This document shows, one piece after another, positions 45,617-54,296 of a stretch of DNA of 54,619 bases; the stretch's first letter is position 1, and each line of letters opens with the position of its first letter. The stretch is from Gammaproteobacteria bacterium (lineage in GTDB: Bacteria > Pseudomonadota > Gammaproteobacteria > Steroidobacterales > Steroidobacteraceae). The notes under the pieces were generated by a model, which did no database searches, was not told where the DNA came from, and saw nothing but the letters and a program-made list of their open reading frames with translations. Both the position numbers and the translations under genes were made by a program. The stretch is taken from contig JAQGOC010000334.1 of the NCBI GenBank assembly GCA_028293805.1, positions 1 to 54,619 on the forward strand. Reading direction: 5' to 3'.

Positions 45617-46879
45617 ATGGGCCATCAGAACGTACAACAGAACCCGGATCTGCTCGCCACCGCGCAATCCCAGATCGAGGTGTTCGTCGCGCGGCAGCCG
45701 ATCTACGACGCGGCTATGGCCGTGGTCGCCTATGAGCTGCTGTACAGGCGCTCCCCCGGGGATGCGAAAGCCCAGGTGACCGATCCGGGGCAGGCGACCT
45801 TGCAGGTCGTCACGAACGCCGCTCTGGAAATCGGTCTCGAGCGCCTCGCGGGCGGGCTGCCCATCCACGTGAATTTTCCGAGGGAGTTGCTGGTCGCGGT
45901 GCCGAATCTCCCGCTGCGGCCGGAGCTCGTGGTCATCGAGGTGCTGGAGGATGTGCGCGCCGAGCCCAAAGTCATCGAGGGCATCAAGGTGCTGCGCGCC
46001 CGCGGTCATCGCATCGCGCTCGATGATTACTCGCGGCAGGTCAGCGATCCCAGACTGCTCGACTTCGCGGACATCGCGAAGCTCGAGATCACACACCTGG
46101 AGCCGCAGGAGCTGGAGCAGCTCGTCAAGGAGCTCAAGGCCCGCGGGCTCGAGCTGATCGCCGAGCAGGTCGAGACCGTGGAGCAGTTCGAGCATTGCGT
46201 CGAGCTGGGCTTCAACGGGTTCCAGGGCAACTTTCTGCAGCATCCGCAGACCTTCCGTGCGAAGCGTGTCCCGTCGAGCCGCCTGAGCACGCTGCGCCTG
46301 GTTGCCTCACTGCAGAACGCCGACTATTCGCTGGACGAAGTGGAGCTGCTGCTCAGCCAGAACGTGTCGATGTCCTACCACGTGCTCCGCTGCATCAACT
46401 CCAGTTACTACAACCTGCCGCGCAAGGTCGACTCCATCCGGCAGGCTATCGTGATCCTGGGCATCGACAGCCTCCGCCAGTTGTGCGGGCTGCTGTGCCT
46501 GCAAGGCTTCGATGATCGTCCGCCCAGTCTCTACGTCCATGCCATGACGCGCGCGCGGATGTGCGAGCAACTTGGGCGGCTCGGCGGGGCGAAGGACTGT
46601 GGCCCCTTTTTTATCACGGGCCTGTTCTCACTGCTCGGGGTGCTAGTGGGGCTGCCGACTCAGAAGATAGTCGAAGAGCTGCCGCTATCTGCCGCCATCG
46701 CGCGAGCACTGCTCGCGGGTGAAGGCGCTCTGGGTGAAGCCCTGCAGTGCACCCGGGCTTACGAGCGCGCCGCGTGGAGCCATGTCGTATATGGCGCTGT
46801 CCCTGCCCACCTCATCCGCGCTGCCTATGTCGACGCTCTGTTCTGGGCCGAGCAGGCCCGGACGCTGATTACGAAATAA
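45617..46879 (+). CDS. EAL-HDOD signalling protein (YuxH/CdgJ type)
   Basis: About 420 aa from ATG 45617 (MGHQNVQQNPD). The N-terminal half is a reduced EAL domain: VFVARQPIYDAAMAVVAYEL-LYR, HVNFPRELL, IALDDYSRQ and FQGNFLQHP. The C-terminal HDOD domain starts near 210 (LRLVASLQNADYSLDEVELL, VSMSYHVLRCINSSYYNLPR, IVILGIDSLRQLCGLLCLQG). CdgJ-type proteins of this layout affect motility and chemotaxis in Vibrio; most do not hydrolyse c-di-GMP. It stands alone and converges with the YbbP-like gene. Confidence 0.9.
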   Translation: MGHQNVQQNPDLLATAQSQIEVFVARQPIYDAAMAVVAYELLYRRSPGDAKAQVTDPGQATLQVVTNAALEIGLERLAGGLPIHVNFPRELLVAVPNLPLRPELVVIEVLEDVRAEPKVIEGIKVLRARGHRIALDDYSRQVSDPRLLDFADIAKLEITHLEPQELEQLVKELKARGLELIAEQVETVEQFEHCVELGFNGFQGNFLQHPQTFRAKRVPSSRLSTLRLVASLQNADYSLDEVELLLSQNVSMSYHVLRCINSSYYNLPRKVDSIRQAIVILGIDSLRQLCGLLCLQGFDDRPPSLYVHAMTRARMCEQLGRLGGAKDCGPFFITGLFSLLGVLVGLPTQKIVEELPLSAAIARALLAGEGALGEALQCTRAYERAAWSHVVYGAVPAHLIRAAYVDALFWAEQARTLITK

Positions 46880-46887
46880 CGGCCCTT

Positions 46888-46906
46888 GGCGCGTTTCGGG
46901 CGCGCC
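46888..46906 (+). terminator. Small hairpin between convergent genes
   Basis: GGCGCG (46888-46893) pairs with CGCGCC (46901-46906) over a TTTCGGG loop, in the 45-bp gap between the EAL-HDOD gene and the convergent permease gene. There is no U-tract; it may act in both directions. Confidence 0.35.
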
Positions 46907-46924
46907 GCCGTCCTGAATCGAGTC

Positions 46925-49426
46925 TTATCCGGCGCGCAGGGTGATCAACGGCGGCTGATTGACGACCGAGCGCGTCGCGAGCCAGCCGCTGCCCGCCACG
47001 AGCAGGGTGCCTCCGGCGAGGCCGACTCCCCACACCCATAACTCGAACGTGTAATGCAGCTCCAACACTCGAGTTGTCATGAAGTAGGCGGCGATCGAAG
47101 CGCCTGCCGCCGCCAATAGGCCGGACAGCAAGCCGAGGGTCGTGAATTCCGCGAGTACGCCTTGCAGAACGGTATTGCGACTTGCGCCCAGCGTGCGGAG
47201 CATCGCGCTTTCGTAGCGGCGCTCATCCCGGCTCGATTGCACGGCGGCGAGCAGGACCGTGAGGCCCGCGAACAGGGTGAAAACAAACACGCTCTGCACG
47301 GCCAGCACCGCTTTGTCGAGCACCGAACGCACCTGCGCGAGCAGGTCATCGATGTCGAAGATGGAGACGCTCGGAAAGGTCCGCGCGAGCTGCGCAAGAG
47401 CGTGCGCATCAGTGGCATTGAAATAGGCGCTCGTCATGTACGAGCCCGCGGTGTCCTCGAGCACGCCCGGCGCGAACACGATGAAGAAATTCGGCTGGAA
47501 GCTGTCCCATTTGACCTTGCGGATGCTGGCGACCCTGACGTCGAAAGTCTCGCCCGCGATATCGAAGCTGAGCCGGTCCCCGAGCTTCACGCCGAGCGAT
47601 TCCTGAAACTCGGTCGCAAGCGAGGCGAGCGGCTTGCCGAAGTCGGCCCGGGTCCACCAGCTCCCCGCCACGATGCGATTGTCGGCGCCCAGCTCGGACG
47701 TCCACGTGAGGTTCTGCTCCCGCGTGGCGAAGTTGTCGCCGCGATCGCCTCCGAAGCGCAAGTCGTCGACGGACCGGCCGTTGATGCCCGTGAGGCGGCC
47801 ACGGATCATGGGCAGAACACGCGTGGTGCGCGCACCGTGCTCGTTCAGAAAGCCCACGAAATGATCCCGCTCGCCGGGGGGGATGTTGATGAAGAAGTAA
47901 TTGGGCAGATTCGCCGGCAGGGTGTGGCGCCAGTCGCTGTTCAGGTCGCCGCGAATGATGCTGAGCAGGAGCAGAACCATGATGCCGGTGCCGAACGCTA
48001 CGATCTGCACGACGCTTTCGGTGCGCCGACGGCTCAGATTTGCCACTCCATAGCGCCAGGCGACACCCACGCTGCCGCGCAACTTGCCCGCGAGAGCCAC
48101 GAGCAAGAACCCCGCAAGGGTCAACGCCGCTATGAATCCTGCCAGGCCTACCGTGAAACCGAAGAACAGCTTCCAATCGAGTACGACCCAATAGATCAGA
48201 ATGACGACTACCGCCACTGCGGGCCCGAAGGCCAGCAGCATGAGCAGCGGCGGCGGCCCGACGTCGCGGCGCAGGACACGGATGGCCGGCACGCGGGAAA
48301 GCTGCAGCAGTGGAGGCAATGCAAAACCTCCCAGCACGGCGATCGCCGTCATGAAGCCGATTCCAACAGGCATCAGGCTCGCGGGGGGCAACTCCGCGCT
48401 CGTCAGCAGTCCGCGAAGGGTGCGGACGAGCCACTCCTGGGCCAGGTAGCCAATCGCGGAACCTGTGATCGCGGCGAGCAGCGCGATAACCAGAAGCTGC
48501 AGAAGAGTGACGCTGAGGGTGAATGCCCGCGTGGCTCCCAGAGTTTTCAGGAGAGCGACGGAGTCAAGGTGGCGAAACACGTACCGACGCGCGGACATTG
48601 CCACGGCGATGGCGCACAACAGCACGCTGACGAGGCTCGCGAGGCTCAGAAAACGACCGGCTCGATCCACTGCGTTCTTGATCTGTGGGCTGGCTTCCGC
48701 AATATCCCGCAGGCGCTCTCCACGTTTCTTGTGGGAGCGCAGCCATGTCTCGAACGGCTCGATGCGGTCGCGACGGCCGGCAAACAACGCGCCGTAACTC
48801 ACCCGGCTGCCCGGTTGAATCAACTGGGTCGCGGGCAGATCGGCTGCGTTCATGAGGAGTGTCGGGGTGAGGTCGGCGAACGTGCCACCTTGATCCGGCC
48901 GGGAAATCAGCACGTGGCTGACACGAAAAGTCGCGGCGCCGATCGAGAGAGTGGTACCGAGCCGCCCGCCCAGCGCTGCGAGCAGCTTCGAATCCGGCCA
49001 AACCTCGCCGCGAGCTGGAATTCCCCGCGCCAGGCTGCCTTTGGCGAAGGGCTCATCCGCGACGAGCAGTTGCCCACGAAGAGGGTAGCCGTCGGACACC
49101 GCGTGAAGATTCGTAAGCTGGCTCGTATCGCCGTTAAATACCACGCTCAGGAGTGCCGTATTGCGTGCGGTTCGCAGGCCATGGCGCGCGGCTTCGACGA
49201 AGTACTGTTCGGCGATAGGTTGCGGAGAGCCGAGACGAATGTCCGCCGCCAGCACTTCGCTGGCCTGCATGGCCACGGCGGTGCTGATGCGGCTGACGAG
49301 AAAGCCCACGCCCGTCAGAGCGGACACTGCTACGGTCAACGCTAGCATCAGCACACCGAGCTCGCCGGAGCGCCACTCCCGGGCCAGCATGCGCAAAGCC
49401 AATGTCACGGCGCGCAGCACGCTCAC
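46925..49426 (-). CDS. ybbP: ABC transporter permease, FtsX/YbbP type
   Basis: The 833-aa permease has an N-terminal helix, a MacB-like periplasmic domain (about 45-230), and helices in two FtsX blocks (about 255-400 and 710-825), with additional helices near 420-470 and 480-510, for about ten in all. The second FtsX block (SVFVFTLFAGLTVLLAAVQS, RDERRYESAMLRTLGASRNT) is typical. It pairs with the ATPase whose stop it overlaps (ATGA 49423-49426). In E. coli ybbA-ybbP is also next to tesA, matching this locus. Proposed role: energising a periplasmic or lipid-related process; substrate unknown. Confidence 0.88.
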   Translation of the reverse strand: MSVLRAVTLALRMLAREWRSGELGVLMLALTVAVSALTGVGFLVSRISTAVAMQASEVLAADIRLGSPQPIAEQYFVEAARHGLRTARNTALLSVVFNGDTSQLTNLHAVSDGYPLRGQLLVADEPFAKGSLARGIPARGEVWPDSKLLAALGGRLGTTLSIGAATFRVSHVLISRPDQGGTFADLTPTLLMNAADLPATQLIQPGSRVSYGALFAGRRDRIEPFETWLRSHKKRGERLRDIAEASPQIKNAVDRAGRFLSLASLVSVLLCAIAVAMSARRYVFRHLDSVALLKTLGATRAFTLSVTLLQLLVIALLAAITGSAIGYLAQEWLVRTLRGLLTSAELPPASLMPVGIGFMTAIAVLGGFALPPLLQLSRVPAIRVLRRDVGPPPLLMLLAFGPAVAVVVILIYWVVLDWKLFFGFTVGLAGFIAALTLAGFLLVALAGKLRGSVGVAWRYGVANLSRRRTESVVQIVAFGTGIMVLLLLSIIRGDLNSDWRHTLPANLPNYFFINIPPGERDHFVGFLNEHGARTTRVLPMIRGRLTGINGRSVDDLRFGGDRGDNFATREQNLTWTSELGADNRIVAGSWWTRADFGKPLASLATEFQESLGVKLGDRLSFDIAGETFDVRVASIRKVKWDSFQPNFFIVFAPGVLEDTAGSYMTSAYFNATDAHALAQLARTFPSVSIFDIDDLLAQVRSVLDKAVLAVQSVFVFTLFAGLTVLLAAVQSSRDERRYESAMLRTLGASRNTVLQGVLAEFTTLGLLSGLLAAAGASIAAYFMTTRVLELHYTFELWVWGVGLAGGTLLVAGSGWLATRSVVNQPPLITLRAG

Positions 49427-50130
49427 ACCACCCGTCCCGCTTCCATGGTCACGATACGAGCACAGCGCGCGGCGAGCTCCCTGTCGTGGGTTACCAGAAC
49501 GAGTGTCGTATGGGAATTCGCATTCAGCTCGAATAGCAGCTCACCTACCCGCCTGCCCGTGGCGGTATCGAGATTTCCGGTGGGCTCGTCCGCGAACAGC
49601 ACGGCCGGCCGCGTCACAAAGCCTCGTGCAAGCGCTACGCGCTGCTGCTCGCCTCCGGAGAGTTGACGCGGGTAATGGCCGGTACGGTCCTTCAGACCGA
49701 CGCGCTGCAGAGTCTCGAAGGCGGCGCTGCGCGCGTCGCGCCTTCCGGCAAGCTCGAGGGGCAGCATTACGTTCTCGAGCGCGGTAAGGGCCGGGAGCAG
49801 GTGAAAGGCCTGGAAGACAAAGCCGACGCGCTGCGCCCGCAGGCGCGCTCGGCCGTCCTCGTCGAGCTGCGTGAGATCCGTGCCTTCCAGCAGCACACGG
49901 CCCGTGGTGGGCAGATCGAGACCTGCGAGCAAGGCAAGCAGGGTAGATTTACCCGCACCCGACGCTCCGACCACTGCAACAGATTCGCCGGCAGCGATGT
50001 CGAGCGAGACACCGTGCACGATAGTCAGCGAACCTTCGGGACTGCTAACCTGCTTGGAGAGGTTTTCGGCCTTGAGAACACTGTCACGAACGATTTGCGC
50101 CTGGGCGCTCGGCATCGGCTTGGTATTCAT
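49423..50130 (-). CDS. ybbA: ABC transporter ATPase, YbbA/LolD type
   Basis: The 235-aa ATPase has Walker A VVGASGAGKSTLLALLAG, Q-loop region VFQAFHLLPALTALENV, signature QLSGGEQQRVALARGF, Walker B AVLFADEPTGNLD and switch His in LVTHDRELA. This is the LolD/MacB-like class that works with FtsX-type permeases. ATG 50130 (MNTKPMPSAQAQ) lies inside the tesA coding region on the other strand; a second ATG six codons later is possible. It is coupled to ybbP by ATGA. Confidence 0.92.
   Translation of the reverse strand: MNTKPMPSAQAQIVRDSVLKAENLSKQVSSPEGSLTIVHGVSLDIAAGESVAVVGASGAGKSTLLALLAGLDLPTTGRVLLEGTDLTQLDEDGRARLRAQRVGFVFQAFHLLPALTALENVMLPLELAGRRDARSAAFETLQRVGLKDRTGHYPRQLSGGEQQRVALARGFVTRPAVLFADEPTGNLDTATGRRVGELLFELNANSHTTLVLVTHDRELAARCARIVTMEAGRVV
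50056..50062 (+). promoter_or_regulatory. Ribosome binding site for tesA
   Basis: GGAGAGG stands 9 nt before the TTG at 50072. This fixes the start at an uncommon codon and places the beginning of tesA inside the ybbA coding sequence on the other strand. Confidence 0.7.
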
Positions 50131-50713
50131 CGCGCTCCAGAACGCGGTGGCCTCCGACCGTACGATCCTCGTGCTAGGCGACAGCCTGAGTGCCGGCTAC
50201 GGGATTCGGCCAGAGCAGGGTTGGGTTGTGCTGCTTACGCAGCGACAGCGATCCCAAGGTTACGGATACGAGGTCGTCAACGCCAGCGTGAGCGGAGAAA
50301 CCAGCAGCGGTGGCCTGCAGCGCCTGCCGCGGGCGCTGCAACTCCACCAGCCTGGGCTGGTGATCATCGAGCTGGGTGCGAATGACGGCCTGCGCGGCCT
50401 GCCGGTCGCCACGACCAAGGACAATATTGCGAAAATGGTGCAACTTTCCCAGGCGGCCGGCGCGCGCGTGCTGCTCGTCGGCATTCGTATACCGCCGAAC
50501 TACGGCGCGCGGTACACGAACGAATTCGCCGCCATTTTTCCCGGAATCGCGCAGCAGCAGCACGTGCCGCTGGTGTCGTTCCTGCTCGAGAAGGTCGCTC
50601 TCGACCCGGCGCTCATGCAGGAGGACGGCCTCCATCCCAATGCGCGCGGACAACCGCTGGTGCTGGACACCCTCTGGCAGGGGCTCGAGCCGCTACTTAA
50701 GAAAAATCGTTGA
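50072..50713 (+). CDS. tesA: Periplasmic SGNH esterase/thioesterase TesA
   Basis: TesA is a multifunctional acyl-CoA thioesterase, lysophospholipase and arylesterase of the periplasm. The TTG start gives 213 aa and a signal peptide (MRTLSRTICAWALGIGLVFI to NAVA). The SGNH blocks are ILVLGDSLSAGYGI (Ser), SGETSSGGLQRLP (Gly), IIELGANDGLRG (Asn) and EDGLHPNARGQ (Asp/His). The longer open frame upstream runs antisense through ybbA and is not used. It is divergent from ybbA-ybbP with 59 bp of overlap, and is followed by fadD 10 bp later. Confidence 0.93.
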   Translation: MRTLSRTICAWALGIGLVFIALQNAVASDRTILVLGDSLSAGYGIRPEQGWVVLLTQRQRSQGYGYEVVNASVSGETSSGGLQRLPRALQLHQPGLVIIELGANDGLRGLPVATTKDNIAKMVQLSQAAGARVLLVGIRIPPNYGARYTNEFAAIFPGIAQQQHVPLVSFLLEKVALDPALMQEDGLHPNARGQPLVLDTLWQGLEPLLKKNR

Positions 50714-50723
50714 GGGGGGATAG

Positions 50724-52406
50724 ATGAACAAGGTCTGGCTAAAGTCGTACCCGCCAGGGGTACCCGCGGAAATCGATCCGACCCGGCTGCGGTCGCTGAA
50801 GGAGCTCCTGGAGCGCACTTGCGCGGCACACGCCGACGCGGCCGCCTATGTGCAGATGGGCAAGACCATCACTTACCGGGAGCTCGACGAGCTGTCGCGT
50901 AGCTTTGCCGCCTGGTTACAGAAGACGGGGTTCAAGAAGGGCGACCGCATCGCCATCATGCTGCCGAACACCCTCCAGTATCCGATAGCGATGTTCGGGG
51001 CGCTGCGCGCGGGGCTCGCGGTCGTGAACACCAATCCGCTGTACACGGCGCCGGAGCTGGAGCATCAGCTCGCGGACTCGGGCGCGACGGCCATTCTGGT
51101 GCTCGAGAACTTCGCGCACGTCGTCGAGGCGGTAATCGCCCGCACGAAGGTGAAGCATGTGCTCGTCACCGCGGTGGGAGATTTTCTGCCCTTCCCGAAG
51201 TCCTGGATCGTCAACTACGTCATTCGCCACCGGCGCAAACAGGTGCCGCCCTGGAATATTGGAGGATCGGTGGACTTCAAGGCGGCGGTAGTCGCGGGAC
51301 AGGGGTCGACGCTTACGCCAGTGGAGGTTGGGCCCGACGATCTCGCGTACCTGCAATACACGGGAGGGACGACTGGTGTTGCCAAAGGCGCGATGCTCAC
51401 GCACGGCAACGTATGCGCGAACGTGCAGCAGGCAGAAGCGTGGATTGGCCAGTTTTTTCGCGAGAAGCCTGGCGTGTTGATTACGCCGATTCCGCTGTAC
51501 CACATCTTCGCCTTGACGGCCAACTGCCTGTTGTTCGCGCGTCTCGGGTGGAAAAACGTGCTCATCATCAATCCGCGCGATTTCGCCGCGGTCATCAAGG
51601 AGATGAAGAAGTATCCCTTCGCCTTCATAAGTGGAGTGAACACGCTGTTCAACGCGCTGTTGCATGCGCCGGGATTCGACAAGCTCGATTTCAGTCAGTT
51701 GAAGATCACCCTTGGCGGCGGCATGGCTGTGCAGGCCACGGTCGCACAGCGCTGGAAAGAGGTGACGGGGCATATCCTGACGCAAGCCTGGGGGCTCACT
51801 GAAACCTCGCCCGCAGCCTGCATCAACCCCCCGACAGCGGAGTACAACGGGTCGATCGGGTTGCCGATCTCCTCCACCGAAATCTCGATCAAGGATGATG
51901 CGGGGAAGGATCTGGAACTCGGCCAAGTCGGCGAGATCTGCGTCCGCGGCCCGCAAGTGATGCGGGGTTACTGGAACCGCCCCGACGAAACCGCGCAGGT
52001 GATGTTGCCGGGCGGGTGGCTACGCACCGGCGATATCGGACGGATGGACGAGCGCGGCTTCGTGTATATCGAAGACCGCAAGAAGGACATGATCCTCGTC
52101 TCCGGCTTCAACGTATATCCGAACGAAGTCGAAGCCGTGGCGGTCATGCACCCCGGTATCCTCGAAGCTGCCGCTGTCGCGCAATCGGACGAGCACTCGG
52201 GGGAGGTCGTTGCGCTGTACGTGGTACGCAAAGATCCGGCTCTTACCGAGCGCGAGATCATCGAGTTCTGCCGCAAGTCCCTTGCCGCCTACAAAACACC
52301 CAAACACGTCTATTTCAAGGCCGACTTACCGAAGTCGAATGTGGGCAAGATTCTGCGCAAGGTGTTGCGGGAGGAATTCACTCGGGCCTCGGACAAACAG
52401 GGCTAA
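50724..52406 (+). CDS. fadD: Long-chain fatty acid-CoA ligase
   Basis: The 560-aa adenylate-forming enzyme activates fatty acids as CoA esters. Motifs: the P-loop YTGGTTGVAKGAML (near residue 211), AWGLTETSPAACINPP (motif A5), GWLRTGDIGRMDERGFVYIE and DRKKDMILVSGFNVYPNEVE, and the catalytic Lys near the end in SNVGKILRKVLRE. GGGG and a nearby GGGGG (RBS-like TTGAGGGGGGATAG) precede the ATG. It is co-oriented with tesA, whose product could supply free fatty acids. Its stop overlaps the convergent DUF6502-like gene. Confidence 0.95.
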   Translation: MNKVWLKSYPPGVPAEIDPTRLRSLKELLERTCAAHADAAAYVQMGKTITYRELDELSRSFAAWLQKTGFKKGDRIAIMLPNTLQYPIAMFGALRAGLAVVNTNPLYTAPELEHQLADSGATAILVLENFAHVVEAVIARTKVKHVLVTAVGDFLPFPKSWIVNYVIRHRRKQVPPWNIGGSVDFKAAVVAGQGSTLTPVEVGPDDLAYLQYTGGTTGVAKGAMLTHGNVCANVQQAEAWIGQFFREKPGVLITPIPLYHIFALTANCLLFARLGWKNVLIINPRDFAAVIKEMKKYPFAFISGVNTLFNALLHAPGFDKLDFSQLKITLGGGMAVQATVAQRWKEVTGHILTQAWGLTETSPAACINPPTAEYNGSIGLPISSTEISIKDDAGKDLELGQVGEICVRGPQVMRGYWNRPDETAQVMLPGGWLRTGDIGRMDERGFVYIEDRKKDMILVSGFNVYPNEVEAVAVMHPGILEAAAVAQSDEHSGEVVALYVVRKDPALTEREIIEFCRKSLAAYKTPKHVYFKADLPKSNVGKILRKVLREEFTRASDKQG

Positions 52407-53284
52407 TTTGAACTACGACGCTGTCGTCGATTTGACAGCGGCTCCGCCGAGAAAAGCGGCCGTGGGGCAGTGTTATTCACCAGGTACACGCCGAGTCCCA
52501 CGCGGGTCATTTTGTCTGCGGCCTCGCGAGTCTCTCCACGGCTGGCCAGCCATTGATCGAAGCTCTCTAGTAGAGCCGCAGCACGTTTCGAAAACGTTCT
52601 GTGAAATCGGGCCCGATCGTCCGAAGACATAGTGGCACAGTCCCTGAAGCCGAAAAAAGCAGGTGGCTCCTTGTCGAGATGCGGTTGAGTAATGGTGCGT
52701 GCGAAATCCCCAAAGAGACGAGCGAGTTCCAGCATGTGCTGAGTTGTTTGAGCTTGGAAGGGCGCGGCCAAAGGACGCATGCGCAATGCTCCAGATCGCG
52801 TGATCACAACGGCTTTCATGCGTTCCAACTCTCGCAGCACTGATGTTGGGGTGACATCTCCCCCATACAATTTCACCAGGGACGCGAACGCAATCCGATC
52901 TCCTCGTAGTGGCAACTGAGCGGGCTGGCCATTTTGCTTGTGGAAACGCGGATCGATTCGCCAGCCCCGCAGCACTCGCATTGCGCGCTGCTCCTTAGTT
53001 CGACCGGCTAAACGAGTCTGGTTGCCGTTGAGTTTACTGACAAGCGAGGAGACCACTTTCCGGGTCAAACCTGTAGCAACCGAAAGGCGTGAAATGTTTA
53101 CTCGCGCTCCTGACGGGAACACTTCCGCGATAGCAGCTTGTACATACGCTTGTCTTGCGGCATGGATCAACTCGTCAATGCCTATCCCAGCTGTCAGCAT
53201 CAGGCGGCTGATCGGAAGGAGCAAGGCAGCCAGAACGTCGTCCGCCGCGGGCTTGCTATTGCGATTAGGGAGTTTTCTGCGCAA
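52403..53284 (-). CDS. DUF6502-like protein, copy 1
   Basis: The 293-aa protein is basic and soluble. The N-terminal half (about 15-85) has several helices (LLPISRLMLTAGIGIDELIH, INISRLSVATGLTRKVVSSL), which looks like a winged helix-turn-helix. The C-terminal half has GWRIDPRF, LPLRGDRIAFASLVK, VLRELERMKAV and a final helix bundle (FHRTFSKRAAALLESFDQWL ... RVGLGVYLV). A similar protein is next to it (see 53322-54071). I cannot assign a function; the helix-turn-helix part suggests DNA binding. The gene is AT-richer than its neighbours. Confidence 0.72.
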   Translation of the reverse strand: MRRKLPNRNSKPAADDVLAALLLPISRLMLTAGIGIDELIHAARQAYVQAAIAEVFPSGARVNISRLSVATGLTRKVVSSLVSKLNGNQTRLAGRTKEQRAMRVLRGWRIDPRFHKQNGQPAQLPLRGDRIAFASLVKLYGGDVTPTSVLRELERMKAVVITRSGALRMRPLAAPFQAQTTQHMLELARLFGDFARTITQPHLDKEPPAFFGFRDCATMSSDDRARFHRTFSKRAAALLESFDQWLASRGETREAADKMTRVGLGVYLVNNTAPRPLFSAEPLSNRRQRRSSN

Positions 53285-53321
53285 TCAAAGGCCTATGGCT
53301 GCAAATATCCACCGAATCGGA

Positions 53322-54071
53322 CTAGCTCTTTGGCGTTGCGGCTTCGGGGCTGGAGTAAATTGAAAAAAGTCCTAACCCAACGCGACGTCGATTGGTCGTA
53401 CCATTCACAGCAGTGCGCCGGTGCGCTTCTAACCAATCATCGAGCTCTTCGAGGAAGAGAAGACTTCGCTCGCGGGCAAATGCGGCAAACTTCCGCGCGA
53501 TTGCCTCTGAAACGTAAACACTTTCCACTTTGCGCCAAAACTGCTCGGGGTAACGCGCCTGCCGCTGTTTCAAAATTTGGGACAGTGTGGCAGTGGCATC
53601 GTTCAAGAAGTACGCAATCGGCTCAAAGGCTGTGGTCTTGTGGCTATTGGCATAAAAAAATGGCCTGAGAAGTTCATACCTCCCATCTTTAGTCCGGCGT
53701 ACGTTGCGATAGCGCATCAGCACGGACAGCACCGTTCGTACCTTTGTGCCGGGGCTGACCTTTTGGACGAGTGTCGCGAAGCCGGTGGGACCTGACAGCG
53801 GCAGGATGCGAGGAAGCCCTGACGAATCCACAAACTGCTTGCGCCTCATCCAGGCGGCCACAACATCGGCATATGGCGTCGGGTGTCCAATGTGCTCCAT
53901 GTGTCGCGCTCTCTCACCTTTCACAATTTCGTCAATGACTGAAGAAAGGACGGCCAGTGAATCTTTCTTGGTCAAGCCGCCAGCATGCAGAAACGCTGCT
54001 GTGGGGTAGAGAAGGGATTCGGCGCGTTTTCGATCTATTATTGTTTTTCGAAGGCGCTCGCTACCTGCCAT
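53322..54071 (-). CDS. DUF6502-like protein, copy 2
   Basis: The 249-aa protein shares the layout of the gene 38 bp downstream of it: N-terminal helices (AAFLHAGGLTKKDSLAVLSS), then LPLSGPTGFATLVQKVSPGT, VRTVLSVLMRYRNVRRTK, a bulky middle, and a last helix region FLEELDDWLEAHR with RVGLGLFSIYS. The matching positions indicate a diverged paralogue, lacking part of the winged-helix segment. Both genes are AT-richer and use codons rarer in the rest of the window, suggesting acquisition. Upstream 54156-54177 has two direct copies of TATGCACGCA. Confidence 0.7.
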   Translation of the reverse strand: MAGSERLRKTIIDRKRAESLLYPTAAFLHAGGLTKKDSLAVLSSVIDEIVKGERARHMEHIGHPTPYADVVAAWMRRKQFVDSSGLPRILPLSGPTGFATLVQKVSPGTKVRTVLSVLMRYRNVRRTKDGRYELLRPFFYANSHKTTAFEPIAYFLNDATATLSQILKQRQARYPEQFWRKVESVYVSEAIARKFAAFARERSLLFLEELDDWLEAHRRTAVNGTTNRRRVGLGLFSIYSSPEAATPKS

Positions 54072-54296
54072 GAACCACCTTTGCGTGGACGTGTACCAAA
54101 GAGGCGGGTGCTAATAGAACCCGGCAAGGGGAATATTGAAGGGATCCGTTGAACGTATGCACGCAAATATGCACGCAGTTGCCCGGCAGTAATGCTGGGC
54201 TGCAGCAGCCGATATGCATGTGCCGCGTAGGCGCGAGAGACTTATAAGCAGACGCTCGCTGTGAGAGTCTGTGAACGGGGCCTGCAGCGAGTTGAA
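54072..54296. other. Intergenic region with direct repeats and a hairpin
   Basis: Two direct copies of TATGCACGCA lie at 54156-54165 and 54168-54177. An 8-bp hairpin GCCCGGCA (54181-54188) / TGCTGGGC (54193-54200) with a GTAA loop follows, one pair being G-T. It lies between the start of the DUF6502-like gene and the stop of the Gly-rich repeat gene, so it may hold the end of the latter and the promoter of the former. Confidence 0.45.

Noticed and set aside
47162..49345. 727-aa plus-strand ORF opposite ybbP
   Set aside because: It is an antisense shadow of the permease gene, very rich in Arg/Glu/His/Gln with no domain.
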